Of a stretch of 36,435 nucleotides of DNA, positions 25,144 through 33,625 are shown in pieces. How positions within the stretch are numbered: the first letter of the stretch is position 1; every line of letters begins with the position of its first letter. This stretch comes from WARW01 sp964582365 (GTDB taxonomy: Bacteria; Patescibacteriota; Microgenomatia; UBA12405): the NCBI GenBank assembly GCA_964582365.1, contig CAZOQV010000008.1, positions 1 through 36,435 of the forward strand, written 5' to 3'. The notes under the pieces were generated by a model. It saw only the letters and a program-made list of their open reading frames with translations. It was not told the origin of the DNA and made no database searches. A program made the position numbers and the translations under genes.

Positions 25144-26150
25144 TAATTGTTAGTTTTGTTATTCCTACTCTTAATGCCGCTTCTGTTTTAGAAACCTGTC
25201 TCAATTCCATTAAAAAACAACATTTTAAAAATTACGAAATTATTATTGCCGATGGTGGCTCGATCGATAATACTTTAAAAATTGCCAAAAAATATCATGC
25301 TAAAATTTTAAAAAATCCATTAAAAACTGCTGAAGCTGGTAAAGCTGTCGGAGTTAGAAAAGCTATCGGTAAATATATTGCCTTAATCGATTCTGACAAT
25401 ATTCTTCCCAACAAAAATTGGCTTCAAACCAATATCAATATTTTAGAAAATAATCAAAAATTAATTGGCACCGAACCGTTATTTTTCACCTATCGACCCC
25501 ATGCTGGTTTTATTGAAAGATATTCAGCCTTAACCGGGGTAAATGATCCATATGCTTTCATTTCCGGAGTTTACGATCGAAAAAATTATATTAATTTACA
25601 ATGGACAGGTCTAAAGATAGATCAAATTGATAAAAATCAATATATAGAAATTAAACTAAAACCAAATTCTTCAATTCCCACTATTGGGGCTAATGGTACT
25701 ATTTTCAGAAGTGATTTTTTAAAAAATAATTTAAACTCTGATTATCTTTTTGATATAGATATTATTGCTGATTATTTAAATAAAAATAAAAAATCAATTT
25801 ACTTTGCTAAAGTTAAACAGGGGATTATTCACACTTTTTGCGAAAGTTCAATAAAAAAATTTATTCGCAAACAAAACCGTCGAGTTACTGATTATTTTTA
25901 TTATCAAAATCTTCGTCAATTTAATTGGAGTCAAACCAATCAATCAGGAATTTTAAAATTTATTTTATATACAAGTTTAATTATCCCTATGTTTTTTGAT
26001 ACTTTACGAGGTTTTTTGCACAAACCTGATCCAGCTTGGTTTTTTCATCCAATAGCCTGTCTAATTACACTATATATATATACTGTCAACACTCTTAAAA
26101 ACAAACTCGGACTATTAAAACAACTAAATAGAATTAAGTGGCAACAATAA
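25140..26150 (+). CDS. GT2 family glycosyltransferase
   Basis: 336 residues. VSFVIPTLNAASVLETCLNSI, IIIADGGSIDNT, LKTAEAGKAVGVRKAIGKYIALIDSDNILP (metal motif DSD) and IGANGTIFRSDFL follow GT2 order. The usual ED/GED acidic pair appears as YLFDIDIIADYL. A middle segment (GVNDPYAFISGVYDRKNYI) is longer than in short GT2 enzymes and may shape the acceptor pocket. The C-terminal region has one or two hydrophobic segments (FILYTSLIIPMFF, HPIACLITLYIYT) and a basic tail. It is the last gene of the 18 kb run, joined to the radical SAM gene by ATGA, and ends 4 bases before the convergent radical SAM gene. Sugar unknown. Confidence 0.88.
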   Translation: MIIVSFVIPTLNAASVLETCLNSIKKQHFKNYEIIIADGGSIDNTLKIAKKYHAKILKNPLKTAEAGKAVGVRKAIGKYIALIDSDNILPNKNWLQTNINILENNQKLIGTEPLFFTYRPHAGFIERYSALTGVNDPYAFISGVYDRKNYINLQWTGLKIDQIDKNQYIEIKLKPNSSIPTIGANGTIFRSDFLKNNLNSDYLFDIDIIADYLNKNKKSIYFAKVKQGIIHTFCESSIKKFIRKQNRRVTDYFYYQNLRQFNWSQTNQSGILKFILYTSLIIPMFFDTLRGFLHKPDPAWFFHPIACLITLYIYTVNTLKNKLGLLKQLNRIKWQQ

Positions 26151-26166
26151 CTCGCTAAAGAGTTGT
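26147..26166. terminator. Possible bidirectional terminator between convergent genes
   Basis: ATAACTC (26147-26153) pairs with GAGTTGT (26160-26166): seven pairs including one G-U, with loop GCTAAA. The plus-strand stop TAA lies in the left arm and the minus-strand stop TAG in the loop. No T-run follows. Confidence 0.4.
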
Positions 26167-27408
26167 GTAATGTCTTTTATAAACTAAATACAACATATCC
26201 CATTCCCAACCGGCTCTAAAAAATCTGGTTCTAATTCTAAAAACAGCATCGTAGTGAAGTAATTTAAAAATAATGTTCAACCACCATTTACTAGACCCTG
26301 GCATTGATTGTGGCGATAAAAAAGTAGTAATCCAAACCAATCTTTTAATTAATTTTTGATGTTCTTTGCTAACCCATGGTGCCACAAAACTATGATATTC
26401 ATATTTACTCCATTCTTCTATAGTCTGTGGATCTTTAAATCCAACTTTACGACAATCTTCTAAAATAGGAATTCCTGGAGTTGGGCAAAAACTAAACATC
26501 CTAACCCCCGATCTCTTATTAATTCGGCTCAATTTATCAATTACATCAACAGTTTGATTCAAATCCTGTACTTTTTCCGTCGGAAATCCCGACATAAAAG
26601 TATAATCTGGATCAATTCCATATTTTGACACCACTCTACAGGAATTAAGGATATCTTCAACCACAATGTGTTTTTTAATATATTTCAAAATCTTTTCTGA
26701 ACCAGATTCTGCTCCAAACAACAATCTGCGACAATTACATTTAACCAACTTTTGCAAAAGTTCTTTATTTTCCTTAGCAAAAGTACCACATCTAGAAAAA
26801 GCCGACCAACTAAAGGTGTAATCTTTTTCAATATAATTTTTAAGGAAAGCATCAACTCTTGCCATATCAACAAAAAAATTGTCATCCCAAAAGAAAATTG
26901 ATTTAGGATTATATTTTTTAACAATCAAAGCCACATCTTTTAAAAATCTTTCGTTAGAATAGGTAAAATATTTCTTTTTATAAAAGTTAGAAACCGAACA
27001 AAAAGTACATTCAAATGGACATCCTCTACTAGAACAATAAATAAATAAATCATTACTTTTAAATTTATAACACTTAGTAAACAATTCATAATCAAATGAC
27101 GGAAAATTATCAAGAGCTTCTATCTCTCTGGGCAAATTGACAATCACTTGACCCTTATTTTTGTAAACCAATCCTTTTATATTATTAAATTTTTTAGTTT
27201 TTAAAGCCTCAATTAATTCTAAAATAGTTCTTTCTCCTTGCCCTCTTATAACGAAATCAATATTCTTATTTTTGATAGTGTTTTTATGATCAATAGTCGC
27301 ATGATATCCACCCCAACATACCGGTATTTTTGGATTTAAACTCTTAACTTTTTCAATAAATTTTAATCCATTTAAAATTGGATCTCCGGTCATACACGAC
27401 ACCCCCAC
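26155..27408 (-). CDS. B12-binding radical SAM enzyme, main part (gene frameshifted)
   Basis: 417 residues in this frame. It begins mid-domain at GTG with VGVSCMTGDPI.NGLKFIE, the known second half of a B12-binding domain (CWGGYHATI, DFVIRGQGERT). The radical SAM core is RGCPFECTFC (C130, C134, C137; standard CX3CX2C), then IFFWDDNFFVD, LLFGAESGSEKIL and TFMSGFPTE. The tail (APWVSKEHQKLIKRL to the end) is typical of HpnJ-like B12 radical SAM proteins. The first 66 residues lie in another frame upstream (27607-27409). The enzyme would be about 483 residues if the frames were joined, with normal family length. Role in sugar or lipid modification is inferred from context only. Confidence 0.85.
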   Translation of the reverse strand: MGVSCMTGDPILNGLKFIEKVKSLNPKIPVCWGGYHATIDHKNTIKNKNIDFVIRGQGERTILELIEALKTKKFNNIKGLVYKNKGQVIVNLPREIEALDNFPSFDYELFTKCYKFKSNDLFIYCSSRGCPFECTFCSVSNFYKKKYFTYSNERFLKDVALIVKKYNPKSIFFWDDNFFVDMARVDAFLKNYIEKDYTFSWSAFSRCGTFAKENKELLQKLVKCNCRRLLFGAESGSEKILKYIKKHIVVEDILNSCRVVSKYGIDPDYTFMSGFPTEKVQDLNQTVDVIDKLSRINKRSGVRMFSFCPTPGIPILEDCRKVGFKDPQTIEEWSKYEYHSFVAPWVSKEHQKLIKRLVWITTFLSPQSMPGSSKWWLNIIFKLLHYDAVFRIRTRFFRAGWEWDMLYLVYKRHYTTL

Positions 27409-27607
27409 AAAAAAAAGCCTTTTTTATTTCTTTTCTTAACCTTTTTTCAGCCCCTTTAAAATCAATATTTGGTATTAAAATCACTTCATAACCCTTTTCC
27501 TTTAACACTGCTGAAATTGCCATTAATCCCAAATTCATCGGATCACTCGTCACTTCCACAAACGGTTTATTTATACTGTTATATAGTAGTACTTTTTTCA
27601 CATTCAT
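27353..27607 (-). CDS. B12-binding radical SAM enzyme, N-terminal fragment before frameshift
   Basis: 84 codons, of which the first 66 belong to the enzyme: VKKVLLYNSINKPFVEV, DPMNLGLMAISAVLKEKGYEVILIP, KGAEKRLRKEIKKAFF. This is the first strand and helix of a cobalamin-binding domain. After KKAFF the frame reads CGGVVYDRRS, which matches nothing. Dropping one T from the run at 27416-27409 gives KKAFFVGVSCMTGD, the expected sequence, and joins the main part. The start codon is the ATG at 27607, the first in the divergent gap. It is therefore a broken or slippage-dependent gene rather than a separate protein. Confidence 0.75.
   Translation of the reverse strand: MNVKKVLLYNSINKPFVEVTSDPMNLGLMAISAVLKEKGYEVILIPNIDFKGAEKRLRKEIKKAFFCGGVVYDRRSNFKWIKIY
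27409..27416 (-). other. Run of eight T at the frameshift point
   Basis: On the minus strand the coding sequence reads GCT followed by seven further T (eight in all), then GTGGGGGTG. One T fewer restores a full-length B12 radical SAM protein. This may be a true mutation, a sequencing or assembly error in a homopolymer, or a site of transcriptional slippage. Confidence 0.7.
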
Positions 27608-27626
27608 AGAATTATTCAGCTATAAT
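27597..27626 (+). promoter_or_regulatory. Good promoter for the 27648-34619 gene run
   Basis: TTCACA (27597-27602, 5/6 match to TTGACA) and a perfect TATAAT (27621-27626) are 18 bases apart. Transcription would start near 27633 and leave a leader of about 15 bases before the ATG at 27648, with no Shine-Dalgarno sequence. The -35 box overlaps the first codons of the divergent radical SAM gene. On the minus strand TATTAT at the same place could serve that gene. Confidence 0.55.
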
Positions 27627-27647
27627 AAGCTTATATTAAAATACCAT

Positions 27648-28256
27648 ATGTTTACAAAAGATAAACAATTACATCAAGATAACTCACCACATTCTCCCCA
27701 CTCCATTATTCCAGATCTAATAACACCAAATACAACAGTCCTAGATATTGAATGTAATGCTGGTTATCTTGGCAAAATACTTAAGTCAAAAAAAAATATC
27801 TGTGATGGAATAGACATTAATAAAAAATTACTTTCAATTGCCGACAAATACTATCGTCATACCTACCAAAGAGACCTAAATAATCCTATTTTAAATCTTA
27901 GCCCCAAATTTAATTACGATTATATAGTTCTATCTGACATTCTGGAACATTTACCTCGTCCAGATTTATTACTTATCGAAATTAAAAAATATTTGAAAAA
28001 AGAAGGAAAATTAATTATCTCTTTACCAAACATTGCCAGACTAGAAATTCGTTTAAAATTACTTTTTGGAAAATTTGAATACTCGCCAGGAATACTAAGT
28101 AAAGATCATCTTCGTTTTTTCACTAAAAATAGTGCTCAAAAAATGTTTCAACAATGTTGTTATAAAATCGAAAAAATTATTCCAACCGGTTTAGGACATA
28201 AAATTAAAATATTCCCAACTTTTACTGCCTTTCAATTTATTTATATTTTAAGTTAA
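27648..28256 (+). CDS. Class I SAM-dependent methyltransferase
   Basis: 202 residues. VLDIECNAGYLGKIL (31-45) is the SAM-binding motif I, but the usual G.G.G is ECNAG, so only the last Gly is kept. IDINKK follows at the second strand with the acidic residue that holds the ribose. YIVLSDILEHLPRPD and LIISLPN are motifs of the UbiG/MetW-type group, and the SKDHLRFFT segment is common in methyltransferases beside glycosyltransferases. It ends two bases before the next gene and starts the run driven by the promoter at 27597. It may methylate a sugar of the glycan made here. Target unknown. Confidence 0.85.
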   Translation: MFTKDKQLHQDNSPHSPHSIIPDLITPNTTVLDIECNAGYLGKILKSKKNICDGIDINKKLLSIADKYYRHTYQRDLNNPILNLSPKFNYDYIVLSDILEHLPRPDLLLIEIKKYLKKEGKLIISLPNIARLEIRLKLLFGKFEYSPGILSKDHLRFFTKNSAQKMFQQCCYKIEKIIPTGLGHKIKIFPTFTAFQFIYILS

Positions 28257-28258
28257 AA

Positions 28259-29254
28259 ATGAAAATCAGTGTCCTTATTCCAACCTATAATGGTGCCTCT
28301 TGTATTAAAGAGACTATCGACAGCATAACCAATCAAAATTATAAAGATTACGAAATCATAATTAGTGATGACTGCTCAAAAGACAATACAATAAAAATAA
28401 TCAAATCTCTTAATAGCCCTAAAATAAAAATATATCAAAATAAAAAAAATTTAGGATACCCAGGAAATTTAGAATCAGGTCGTCAATATTGTTCAGGTGA
28501 AATTCTTTTTTTAATGGGTCAAGATGATATTCTTGCCAGCGGTTCACTTAAACAAACTTATAAAGTTTTTAAAGAAAATCCTCAAATTGGAGCCTTAACT
28601 CGGCCCTATTATTGGTTTGATAAAGACATAAATGTTCCAGTCAGAGCCAAAAAACAATTAAATCCCAAAAAAGACACCATCGTAAAAATTACCGACAATC
28701 CTCAAAAAGTAATCCGCGTTTTTGAAACACTTGATCAACTTTCTGGTTTGGCTTATCGAGTTAAGTTTATGGATCTTCCTTTTCATCCCGATATTTTCCC
28801 TTGTCATATCTATCCTTTTGCTTCAATTTTTAAAAAACATCCAGTTTATTTCACTAAAAATTACACCATTGCTGTCCGCATTGCCAGTTCACAAACTCGC
28901 AGTCTTTCTTCAATTTACAATAAATCACCATTATTAAGTTGGGTTCAAATGGTTAAATCAATTTTTTCCGAAAAAAAATATCTAAAAATCCAAAAATATT
29001 TAATAAAAGATTTTATAACCAAAAATTATGTTGGATTAATTCAAATTAAAAACTATTCTACTTTTAAAAATTTCATCAGAGAAATTTGGTATTTAATCAA
29101 ATTTAATTTTCTAAATATATTAAGTCCTTCTTTTTGGCTTTTCTCTCTTGGATGTCTAGTCACTCCTGCTTTCATTCTAATTCCTTTAGTAGATTTTTAT
29201 AAAAATAAAATCTATTCAAAAATTATTAAAAATATTAAATTTCAATATGAATAA
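28259..29254 (+). CDS. GT2 family glycosyltransferase
   Basis: 331 residues. ISVLIPTYNGASCIKETIDSI, IIISDDCSKDNT, NLGYPGNLESG, and the metal motif LMGQDDIL (QDD in place of DXD) define the GT-A domain. The second half, from TRPYYWFDKDINVP, lacks the standard GED motif that I can identify; an acidic base is not clear. Near the C-terminus are hydrophobic stretches (FLNILSPSFWLFSLGCLVTPAFILIPLV) that should form one or two membrane helices, then a basic tail. It overlaps the epimerase by 8 bases. Donor and acceptor are unknown. Confidence 0.86.
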   Translation: MKISVLIPTYNGASCIKETIDSITNQNYKDYEIIISDDCSKDNTIKIIKSLNSPKIKIYQNKKNLGYPGNLESGRQYCSGEILFLMGQDDILASGSLKQTYKVFKENPQIGALTRPYYWFDKDINVPVRAKKQLNPKKDTIVKITDNPQKVIRVFETLDQLSGLAYRVKFMDLPFHPDIFPCHIYPFASIFKKHPVYFTKNYTIAVRIASSQTRSLSSIYNKSPLLSWVQMVKSIFSEKKYLKIQKYLIKDFITKNYVGLIQIKNYSTFKNFIREIWYLIKFNFLNILSPSFWLFSLGCLVTPAFILIPLVDFYKNKIYSKIIKNIKFQYE

Positions 29255-30248
29255 TATCTGTCTTGTAACTGGTGGCGCTGGTTTTATTGGTTCTCACTTG
29301 GTTGATGAATTACTTCATCTAAAGTATAAAGTAATTATTTTAGATGATTTAAGTGGAGGTTTCCTTCGAAACATAAACCAAAAAGCCACTTTTGTTAAAG
29401 GTTCTGTTTCTAATCAAAAGCTGGTCAATTCTATCTTTGAAAAATATAAAATTGATTACGTTTTTCATTTAGCCGCCTATGCTGCTGAAGGACTAAGTCC
29501 TTTTATTCGTCATTTCAATTATGAAAATAATTTAATCGGTTCTATTAATTTAATTAACGCTTCAATCAAATATAAAATTAAAAAATTCATTTTTACTTCC
29601 AGTATTGCTGTTTATGGTACTAACCAAACACCCATGATAGAAACACTAGTACCTCAACCAGAAGACCCATATGGCATCTCTAAATATGCGACAGAATTAG
29701 ATTTAGAAGCTGCTAATAAAATGTTTGGATTAAATTATGTAATTTTTAGGCCTCATAATGTATATGGTGAAAGACAAAATCATGGTGATCCTTATCGAAA
29801 TGTACTTGGTATTTTTATAAATAATATTATGTTAAATAAACCATTAACTATTTTTGGTGATGGCAACCAAACTAGAGCCTTCACTTACATAAAAGATATC
29901 ACTCCCTATATTGCCCAATCAGCCACTAACGAAAAAGCCACTAATCAAGTAATAAATATTGGTTCCGACAAACCATACACTGTAAATGAATTAGCAAAAA
30001 TTATAAGTGATTATTTTCCTAAAAAAACCGAAATTATTCATCTTCCATCCAGGCTTGAAGTTTATCAAGCTTTTTCTAATCACCAAAAAGCCCAAAATAT
30101 ATTCAACATCACAAATGAAACAAAAATGGAAATTGGATTAAAAAAAATGATTGAATATGCTCAAAAAATTGGCCCTATGAAACCAAAAAAATTCAAAAAT
30201 ATTGAAATAGAAGAAAATTTACCACCAAGTTGGGCAAAATTAAGATGA
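29247..30248 (+). CDS. NAD-dependent sugar-nucleotide epimerase/dehydratase (extended SDR, GalE-like)
   Basis: 333 residues. Uses NAD to epimerise or otherwise alter a nucleotide-bound sugar in the cytoplasm. VTGGAGFIGSHLVDEL (G9, G12, G15) is the Rossmann motif; ILDDLSGG binds the adenosine. HLAAYAAEG and TSSIAVYG hold the catalytic Ser region (S118-S119), and Y142-GIS-K146 is the catalytic YxxxK. RPHNVYGERQ, GDGNQTRAFTYI and NIGSDKPYTV are the substrate-side blocks shared with UDP-glucose 4-epimerases and related enzymes. The GalE label is only by general likeness. It is the only sugar-nucleotide synthesis gene in the window, so it should supply a donor to the nearby GT2/GT4 enzymes. Overlaps of 8 and 4 bases link its neighbours. 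Confidence 0.92.
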   Translation: MNNICLVTGGAGFIGSHLVDELLHLKYKVIILDDLSGGFLRNINQKATFVKGSVSNQKLVNSIFEKYKIDYVFHLAAYAAEGLSPFIRHFNYENNLIGSINLINASIKYKIKKFIFTSSIAVYGTNQTPMIETLVPQPEDPYGISKYATELDLEAANKMFGLNYVIFRPHNVYGERQNHGDPYRNVLGIFINNIMLNKPLTIFGDGNQTRAFTYIKDITPYIAQSATNEKATNQVINIGSDKPYTVNELAKIISDYFPKKTEIIHLPSRLEVYQAFSNHQKAQNIFNITNETKMEIGLKKMIEYAQKIGPMKPKKFKNIEIEENLPPSWAKLR

Positions 30249-31198
30249 ACAAAATATCTGTAATAATTCCTGTCTATAATTCTCAATCTACTGTACTTGC
30301 CACTCTGAAAAGTTTATTTGGTCAAAAAAAATTAATTTACGAAATAATTATTGTCAATGATGGCTCCACTGATAACTCATTAACTATAATAGAAAAATAT
30401 TTTAAAAAACATTTTGTTAATATTCAAAAAAAAATAATAAATCATCCACAATCTATTGGTTTATCTGCTTCATACAACGATGGTATTTTAAAATCAAAAG
30501 GAGACTTAATTATTACCCTTCATTCCGACGTTGTTCTTAAAAAAAATGCCATATCACTTCTAGTTGCTGATTTTATCAAGAAAGATGTTGTTGCTAGTTA
30601 TCATCAAGTAATTCATCCTCTAAAGATTTGGAAAAAATACAACTTCTGGCAAAAAGCTTTTTTTGATCGACAGTTAGAGCACCTTCAATCTGGTATGGAT
30701 GGTAAATTTGATTGTTATCGTCGAAAAGAACTTATTAAAATTGGTCTTTTTGATAATAAAAACTTTTTTCGAGCTGGTGAGGACGGAGACATTTTTCTAA
30801 AACTAAAAAAAATAGGTCAAGTCGTTGCTACTAAAGCCACTATTATCCATCTTCACAATCACGAACCAACATTTAATTATCAAAAAATAATTTATAAACA
30901 AGCCCAATATTCCGAAGCGCAAGGAGCCTTATTAAGAAGATACGGTATTTTAAGCATTAAACATTTTATTCACACTTTTTTTCGAGAAATCCTTTTATTA
31001 ACATTATTTATTCCATATTTAAATTACTTTTCATTAAGCTTAATTTTAATTTACTCATTTTTTTATACAAAAAACACATTTCTTTTTTATATAAAAAATC
31101 CAAAAGTTTTATTACTACCAATAATTAATATTTGTTTATTATTTGTTAGCTTACGTTTTTCTCTAAAAGGTTTTATTTCAAGCCAACAAACAATTTAA
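30245..31198 (+). CDS. GT2 family glycosyltransferase with C-terminal membrane segments
   Basis: 317 residues from the ATG at 30245 (ATGA overlap with the epimerase); a TTG at 30230 would add five residues but is less likely. MNKISVIIPVYNSQSTV, IIIVNDGSTDNS, SIGLSASYNDGI, and the metal motif LHSDVVL (HSD) define GT-A. The FFRAGEDGDIFLKLK segment supplies the catalytic acidic residues (GED). HLHNHEP and AQYSEAQGALLRRYG follow. The last 75 residues hold two or three hydrophobic segments. Its VNDGS/HSD pair and tail resemble GT2 enzymes that add sugars to polyprenyl-pyrophosphate-linked chains. Sugar unknown. Confidence 0.88.
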   Translation: MNKISVIIPVYNSQSTVLATLKSLFGQKKLIYEIIIVNDGSTDNSLTIIEKYFKKHFVNIQKKIINHPQSIGLSASYNDGILKSKGDLIITLHSDVVLKKNAISLLVADFIKKDVVASYHQVIHPLKIWKKYNFWQKAFFDRQLEHLQSGMDGKFDCYRRKELIKIGLFDNKNFFRAGEDGDIFLKLKKIGQVVATKATIIHLHNHEPTFNYQKIIYKQAQYSEAQGALLRRYGILSIKHFIHTFFREILLLTLFIPYLNYFSLSLILIYSFFYTKNTFLFYIKNPKVLLLPIINICLLFVSLRFSLKGFISSQQTI

Positions 31199-31201
31199 AT
31201 T

Positions 31202-31741
31202 ATGAAATTAATCTATCGTTTATTTTTATCTATTAGCAATCTTCCTTTTAGATTAAAAGGTGGAAAAATAGGTAGAAATAGCTATTTAAGCCCAGGTTAT
31301 GATATTTTTAATATAAAACTAAAAGGAATTACTCTTGGTGATAATGTTTTAATCGGTCGTAATGCTGTTATTGGTATCGTCAAAAATAATGCCAAAATCA
31401 ATATTGGTAGTGGAACCAACATCGGCCGTTTTTCCAATATATCATCAGCTAAAAATATAGTTATTGGTAAAAAATGTCTTATTTCTTATAGTGTCTCTAT
31501 TCTCGACCATGATCATGTTTTAAACAAAAAAAATATATCACCAATAGATAGCGGTGTTACTAAAGGCAAAAATATTATTATTGGAAATAATTGTTTCATC
31601 GGCGCTCATAGTTTTATCCTTAAAGGTGTAACACTTGGTCAGCAATGTGTTGTTGGTGCTAATAGTGTTGTCACTCGTTCTTTTCCAGAATATTCAATAA
31701 TTGCCGGTAATCCAGCCAAATTAATCAAAAAGATTAAATAA
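31202..31741 (+). CDS. Left-handed beta-helix (hexapeptide) acetyltransferase
   Basis: 179 residues. A series of hexapeptide repeats ([LIV]-G-x4 type: ITLGDNVLIGRNAVIGI, INIGSGTNIGRFSNI, IVIGKKCLISYSVSI, IIIGNNCFIGAHSFI, VTLGQQCVVGANSVV) builds the left-handed beta-helix. ILDHDHVL (H103, H105) is the catalytic loop of WbbJ/Maa-type O-acetyltransferases, which move acetyl from acetyl-CoA to a sugar hydroxyl; the ending VTRSFPEYSIIAGNPAK is the usual C-terminal block. Standing between glycosyltransferases, it probably acetylates a glycan sugar in the cytoplasm. It begins 3 bases after the previous stop without a Shine-Dalgarno site. Confidence 0.92.
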   Translation: MKLIYRLFLSISNLPFRLKGGKIGRNSYLSPGYDIFNIKLKGITLGDNVLIGRNAVIGIVKNNAKINIGSGTNIGRFSNISSAKNIVIGKKCLISYSVSILDHDHVLNKKNISPIDSGVTKGKNIIIGNNCFIGAHSFILKGVTLGQQCVVGANSVVTRSFPEYSIIAGNPAKLIKKIK

Positions 31742-31743
31742 CG

Positions 31744-32901
31744 ATGACTAAAATACCTCTACTAATTTTTGGATTAACTCCAAATTTAAAAGTAAATCTT
31801 GGTATCAGTGGTAGTGATGATCGTTTTGTAAATATTCTAAAAAATATTCCCAAAAAAGATATAGAAATAACCTTGGTCGGAACCGATGATTGGGTCAATA
31901 AATTAACTTCTAAAGAAATTAATTTCAATCATATTCAAATAAAATCACCGATAAAAGGTAATAATAAAATAAACATTAGCCTAATTGCTCTAATAAATAT
32001 TATAAAAACCATCGCCACTGTAAAACTGAAAAAAGATTATATAATCTATTCCACTTCCGATCTTTTTTGGGAAACAATTCCTGCTTTTTTTTATCGTCGA
32101 AAGTTAAAATATTGGGTTCAAGTTGTCCATCATATTTATCCTAAATGGTATACCAGACCAGGAAATATTTTTGTAAACTTATTTGGACATCTTTTTCAAA
32201 AATTGTCTTTATTTTTAATAAAAAAACGAGCTGATTTAATTATTGTGATAAACCCTAATGTAAAATACCAACTTATCAAAAGTGGTATACCAGAAAAAAA
32301 GATTTTTACATCTTCAAACGCCATAAACTTTGTTAAAAAAACACCACAAAACATCAAATACGATGCTGTTTTTTTAGGTCGTCTTGATCCATCAAAAGGT
32401 CTTAATGATTTTGTTCCAATTTGGGAATTGGTTTGCCAGCAAATACCAAATGCTAAATTAGCTCTCGTTGGAGGTACTTCTTCTTTAAACTTTAAACAAT
32501 TAAATAAAAACATAACTCAAAAAAATCTTAATAAAAAAATTAAAGTTTTTGGTTATGTTGATGACAAAACAAAAACAAAAATATTATCATCTTCAAAACT
32601 TTTTGTCTTTCCATCACACGAAGAGGGCTGGGGGATAGCTGTTGCCGAAGCCATGTCTTACGGCCTGCCAATAGTATGTTGGGATCTAGAAAATCTTAAG
32701 GAGGTTTTTAAAAATAATTTACTTTATACAAAACCTTTTAATTACCAAGATTTTTCTAAAAAAATAATCGACTTAATTAATAATCCAAACCAAATAAAAA
32801 TTATAGGTAATAATAATATAAAATACGTAAAGCATTTCTCTTGGCAAAAAATTGCTTCAGAAGAATTTACTAAAATAAAATCAATTTATGAAAAAAAATA
32901 A
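31744..32901 (+). CDS. GT4 family glycosyltransferase
   Basis: 385 residues, GT-B fold. The N-terminal acceptor half includes LIFGLTPNLKVNLGISGSDDRFVN, IIYSTSDLFWETIPAFF, VVHHIYP and DLIIVINPN. The donor half has AVFLGRLDPSKGLNDFVPIW, KLALVGG, IKVFGYVDD, and FPSHEEGWGIAVAEAMSYGLPIV with an intact E-x7-E (E294, E302) for the donor phosphate and sugar. HFSWQKIASE is the usual C-terminal helix. It is the better-conserved of the two GT4 genes here; the other has Gln for the second Glu. The start follows the acetyltransferase stop by two bases, and the end overlaps the methyltransferase by 14. Sugar and acceptor unknown. Confidence 0.9.
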   Translation: MTKIPLLIFGLTPNLKVNLGISGSDDRFVNILKNIPKKDIEITLVGTDDWVNKLTSKEINFNHIQIKSPIKGNNKINISLIALINIIKTIATVKLKKDYIIYSTSDLFWETIPAFFYRRKLKYWVQVVHHIYPKWYTRPGNIFVNLFGHLFQKLSLFLIKKRADLIIVINPNVKYQLIKSGIPEKKIFTSSNAINFVKKTPQNIKYDAVFLGRLDPSKGLNDFVPIWELVCQQIPNAKLALVGGTSSLNFKQLNKNITQKNLNKKIKVFGYVDDKTKTKILSSSKLFVFPSHEEGWGIAVAEAMSYGLPIVCWDLENLKEVFKNNLLYTKPFNYQDFSKKIIDLINNPNQIKIIGNNNIKYVKHFSWQKIASEEFTKIKSIYEKK

Positions 32902-33625
32902 AGTAAGTTCTCTTAATATTTGGCAGAAACAATGGCAAATGTTTTCTAAAAATTTATCTTATCATTTAAACGATAAGGTTATTTACCATATTGTTAATCT
33001 ATTTAACCAAAAAATTAAAAATATAAAGATAATTGAACTTGGAGCCGGCAGTGGTGGTGATATCCTTTATCTAAGTCAACTTGGAGCCAAAACTACCGCT
33101 TTAGATTTTTCTCAAGAATCAGTTTCTATTATCAAAAGTCGTGCTAAAACTCAAAAAATAAAAATTAAAACTGTTTGTCAAGATTGTCAAAAAACAGATT
33201 TACCAAACAATTATTTTGATTTGGTTTTTTCTGTTGGTCTTGTTGAACACTTCACTAAACCACTTCCAATTATTAAAGAACAAGTCAGAATCCTAAAACC
33301 AGGTGGTTATCTTGTAATAGATGTTCCTCAAAAATTCAATTTATACACCTTGGTCAAAAAAATTCGCATGGCCACAAAAACTTATCCTTTTGGCTGGGAA
33401 ACAGAATATTCTGTTGCTAATTTAAAATCTTTTGGTCGGCAACTTGGTCTAAAAACAGTTTTTTATTATGGTCGTGACAGCGCTTTTACATTAAAACTTC
33501 CAAAGACTTGGCAAAAAACTTATAAAAAACTATTTTCACTTATTGAAAATAGCCAATTAGCTCCATACCTTTGTCTTAATTTGGGTTTTATTTATCAAAA
33601 ACCAAAAAATTATGAAAACAAATAA
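32888..33625 (+). CDS. Class I SAM-dependent methyltransferase
   Basis: 245 residues. IIELGAGSGGDILYLSQLG (from 48) is an intact SAM-binding motif I with the G.G.G pattern; ALDFSQESV holds the ribose-binding acidic residue. DLPNNYFDLVFSVGLVEHFTKP is motif III of the UbiE/COQ5-like group, and LKPGGYLVIDVPQKFNLYT closes the fold. The C-terminal FGWETEYSVANLKSF and GRDSAFTLKLPKTW segments resemble methyltransferases in polysaccharide clusters that modify sugars. Overlaps the GT4 by 14 bases and the GT2 after it by 14 bases, so co-translation is likely. Target unknown. Confidence 0.9.
   Translation: MKKNKVSSLNIWQKQWQMFSKNLSYHLNDKVIYHIVNLFNQKIKNIKIIELGAGSGGDILYLSQLGAKTTALDFSQESVSIIKSRAKTQKIKIKTVCQDCQKTDLPNNYFDLVFSVGLVEHFTKPLPIIKEQVRILKPGGYLVIDVPQKFNLYTLVKKIRMATKTYPFGWETEYSVANLKSFGRQLGLKTVFYYGRDSAFTLKLPKTWQKTYKKLFSLIENSQLAPYLCLNLGFIYQKPKNYENK

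Noticed and set aside
27409..27416. Programmed -1 ribosomal frameshift
   Set aside because: Joining the frames needs a +1 (or -2) shift, and no downstream pseudoknot or stop-codon pause is seen. Transcriptional slippage or a sequence error fits better.
27353..27607. Independent small gene upstream of the radical SAM gene
   Set aside because: Its sequence is the first part of the same B12-binding domain, and one base restores a continuous protein.
32196..32513. 105-residue minus-strand open frame
   Set aside because: It lies wholly opposite the GT4 gene and has no recognisable domain.
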